Shown here piece by piece: positions 8,364-9,320 of a DNA stretch of 9,320 nucleotides (positions are counted from its first letter, which is position 1; every line of letters starts with the position of its first letter). The position numbers and the translations under genes were made by a program. The notes beneath the pieces are model-generated. The model was given only the letters and a program-made list of their open reading frames with translations. It was not told where the DNA came from and made no database searches. Source of the stretch: Spirochaetaceae bacterium (GTDB lineage Bacteria > Spirochaetota > Spirochaetia > SZUA-6 > Bin103); NCBI GenBank assembly GCA_026710565.1, contig JAPOQV010000535.1, forward strand, positions 1 to 9,320. The letters are read 5' to 3'.

Positions 8364-9320
8364 TTACGATACGGAGCTGACGGCGTCGACGAAGCCGTCG
8401 ATGAACTCCCTGGTCGTATCCCACGTGGTCATCAGCCGCGCCACGCCCTGCTCCTTGTCGAACACGTAGTAGGGGAAGCGGCCGATGGTCGCTTCGATCA
8501 CCGCCGGCCGCAGCCGCACGAAGACGCCGTTGGCCTCCACCGGGTGCAGGATCTCCACGTCGGTCTCGGCGCGCAGGCGCGCGGCCAGGTGGGCGGCCAT
8601 GGCGTTGGCGTGCGCGGCGTTGCGGTGCCAGAGATCGCCTTCGAGCAGCGCGCTGAACTGCGCGGACACGAAACGCATCTTGGACAGGAGCTGCAGACCC
8701 TGCTTGCGCACGTAGTCCAGGTGGGCCAGCGGCGTGAAGGCGACCACCGCCTCGCCCATCAGCAGACCGTTCTTGGTGCCGCCGAATGACAGCAGGTCGA
8801 CGCCAAGGTCGCGGGTGCACTCGCGCAGCCCCATGCCAAGGCTGACCGCGGCGTTGGCGATGCGGGCGCCGTCCACGTGCAGCAGCAGGCCGTGCGCGTG
8901 CGCAAGCGCGGCGATCTCCCCGATCTCCGCCGGCGTATACACCGTGACCATCTCGGTGGCCTGCGTGATGGAGATCAGGCGCGGCCGGCTGGCGTGCACG
9001 TCCGGCTCGGCGGTCACCAGGCGGCGCGCAGCGTCCAGGTCGATCTTGCCGTGCTCATGAGGGACCTCCAGCACCTTGCAGCCGACCAGGCGCTCGATGG
9101 CCCCGCACTCCGCCCACGCCAGGTGCGCGGCCGAGGTGGCGATCACCGCCTCGTACGGCTGGCAGCAGCCGGCCACCGCCACCACGTTGGCGGCGCTGCC
9201 GTTGACCACCGACAGCACCTGCACGCCGTCGCCGAAGTGGCGGGGGGGGGGGGCGGCGGCGCGGGGCCGGGGCGCCACTTCCCCCCCCCCCCCCTCGGGC
9301 CCGCCCCACCGCGGGGTCAC
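8364..9320 (-). CDS. ltaE: Low-specificity L-threonine aldolase-type PLP enzyme, 5' end missing or corrupted
   Basis: This is a fold-type I PLP enzyme that most resembles threonine aldolases, which cleave L-threonine or allo-threonine to glycine and acetaldehyde in the cytosol. Reliable homology starts near 9239 (RHFGDGVQVLSVVNGSAANV) and runs to the TAA at 8364-8366. Numbering from the window edge, visible motifs are LLHVDGARIANAA, with D150 expected to bind the PLP ring nitrogen, and SFGGTKNGLLMGEAVV, with K183 (codon 8772-8774) as the Schiff-base lysine. The C-terminal LMTTWDTTREFIDGFVDAV is also typical. Normal enzymes are about 340-350 residues, with roughly 40 before the HFGDG region. 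Here the upstream 27 codons translate to a Gly/Pro/Arg-rich string unlike the family, coming from the damaged 9241-9320 segment, so the true start is not visible. It could instead be annotated as a beta-eliminating lyase. It is 27 bases upstream of ABC-A on the same strand and may be the first known gene of the operon. Confidence 0.85.
   Translation of the reverse strand: MTPRWGGPEGGGGEVAPRPRAAAPPPRHFGDGVQVLSVVNGSAANVVAVAGCCQPYEAVIATSAAHLAWAECGAIERLVGCKVLEVPHEHGKIDLDAARRLVTAEPDVHASRPRLISITQATEMVTVYTPAEIGEIAALAHAHGLLLHVDGARIANAAVSLGMGLRECTRDLGVDLLSFGGTKNGLLMGEAVVAFTPLAHLDYVRKQGLQLLSKMRFVSAQFSALLEGDLWHRNAAHANAMAAHLAARLRAETDVEILHPVEANGVFVRLRPAVIEATIGRFPYYVFDKEQGVARLMTTWDTTREFIDGFVDAVSSVS
9241..9320. 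other. Low-complexity G/C-homopolymer end, probable sequencing or assembly artefact
   Basis: These 80 bases hold a run of 12 G (9242-9253), a run of 14 C (9281-9294) and several shorter G or C runs; only 7 of 80 bases are A or T. The change is abrupt at 9241, exactly where threonine-aldolase homology stops, although the gene should continue. No comparable run occurs elsewhere in the window. Poor-quality read ends at a contig edge are the simplest explanation. Confidence 0.75.

Noticed and set aside
6180..8789. An 869-codon open frame on the + strand opposite ABC-A, and a similar 744-codon frame at 3350-5584 opposite ABC-B
   Set aside because: Both are rich in Gln, His, Asp, Val and Arg with no domain pattern, and they lie antisense to genes with complete ABC motifs. 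Long antisense frames are expected in GC-rich DNA because stop codons are rare there.
9242..9294. G12 and C14 tracts as a phase-variable switch or G-quadruplex
   Set aside because: They sit at a contig-like edge inside what should be conserved coding sequence, with corrupted translation around them. An artefact explains this better than a regulatory tract.

Overview
The window is a high-GC bacterial chromosome segment, densely packed and with almost no non-coding DNA. It begins inside one gene and ends inside another. Nothing here fixes the taxon. GC-rich codon third positions, GTG starts and the gene families present fit many high-GC lineages. The last 80 bases (9241-9320) look like sequencing or assembly damage, so this is probably a contig end from a draft or metagenome assembly.

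Left part, + strand (1-1505): the C-terminal 500 codons of HsdR, the motor and nuclease subunit of a type I restriction-modification system. The helicase motifs V and VI are visible. The nuclease and Walker A parts lie outside the window.

Junction (1506-1557): hsdR and the leftward operon converge here. A 15-bp hairpin with one mismatch and a 4-nt loop (1527-1560) spans the junction and overlaps the last stop codon of the operon. It is probably a two-way terminator.

Right part, - strand (1558-9320, transcribed right to left): a threonine-aldolase-type PLP enzyme (5' end damaged or missing), a 27-nt gap, then five genes that each overlap the next by exactly four bases. These are an ABC exporter half-transporter (ABC-A), a DUF1854 protein, a second half-transporter (ABC-B), and two tandemly duplicated HAD (Cof-like) phosphatases. 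ABC-A and ABC-B both carry an unusual cytoplasmic N-terminal module of about 165 residues that ends in a CxxC/CxxC zinc ribbon, placed ahead of a standard six-helix exporter domain and a fully competent ATPase.

The two half-transporters most likely form a heterodimeric exporter, with the DUF1854 protein as a dedicated cytoplasmic partner. The HAD enzymes and perhaps the aldolase may handle a small phosphorylated or amino-acid-like metabolite. From memory, DUF1854 proteins with paired ABC transporters occur beside cyanophycin genes in some Proteobacteria, but no cyanophycin gene is present here and the substrate is unknown. This DUF1854/zinc-ribbon-ABC/HAD operon is the most interesting content of the window.
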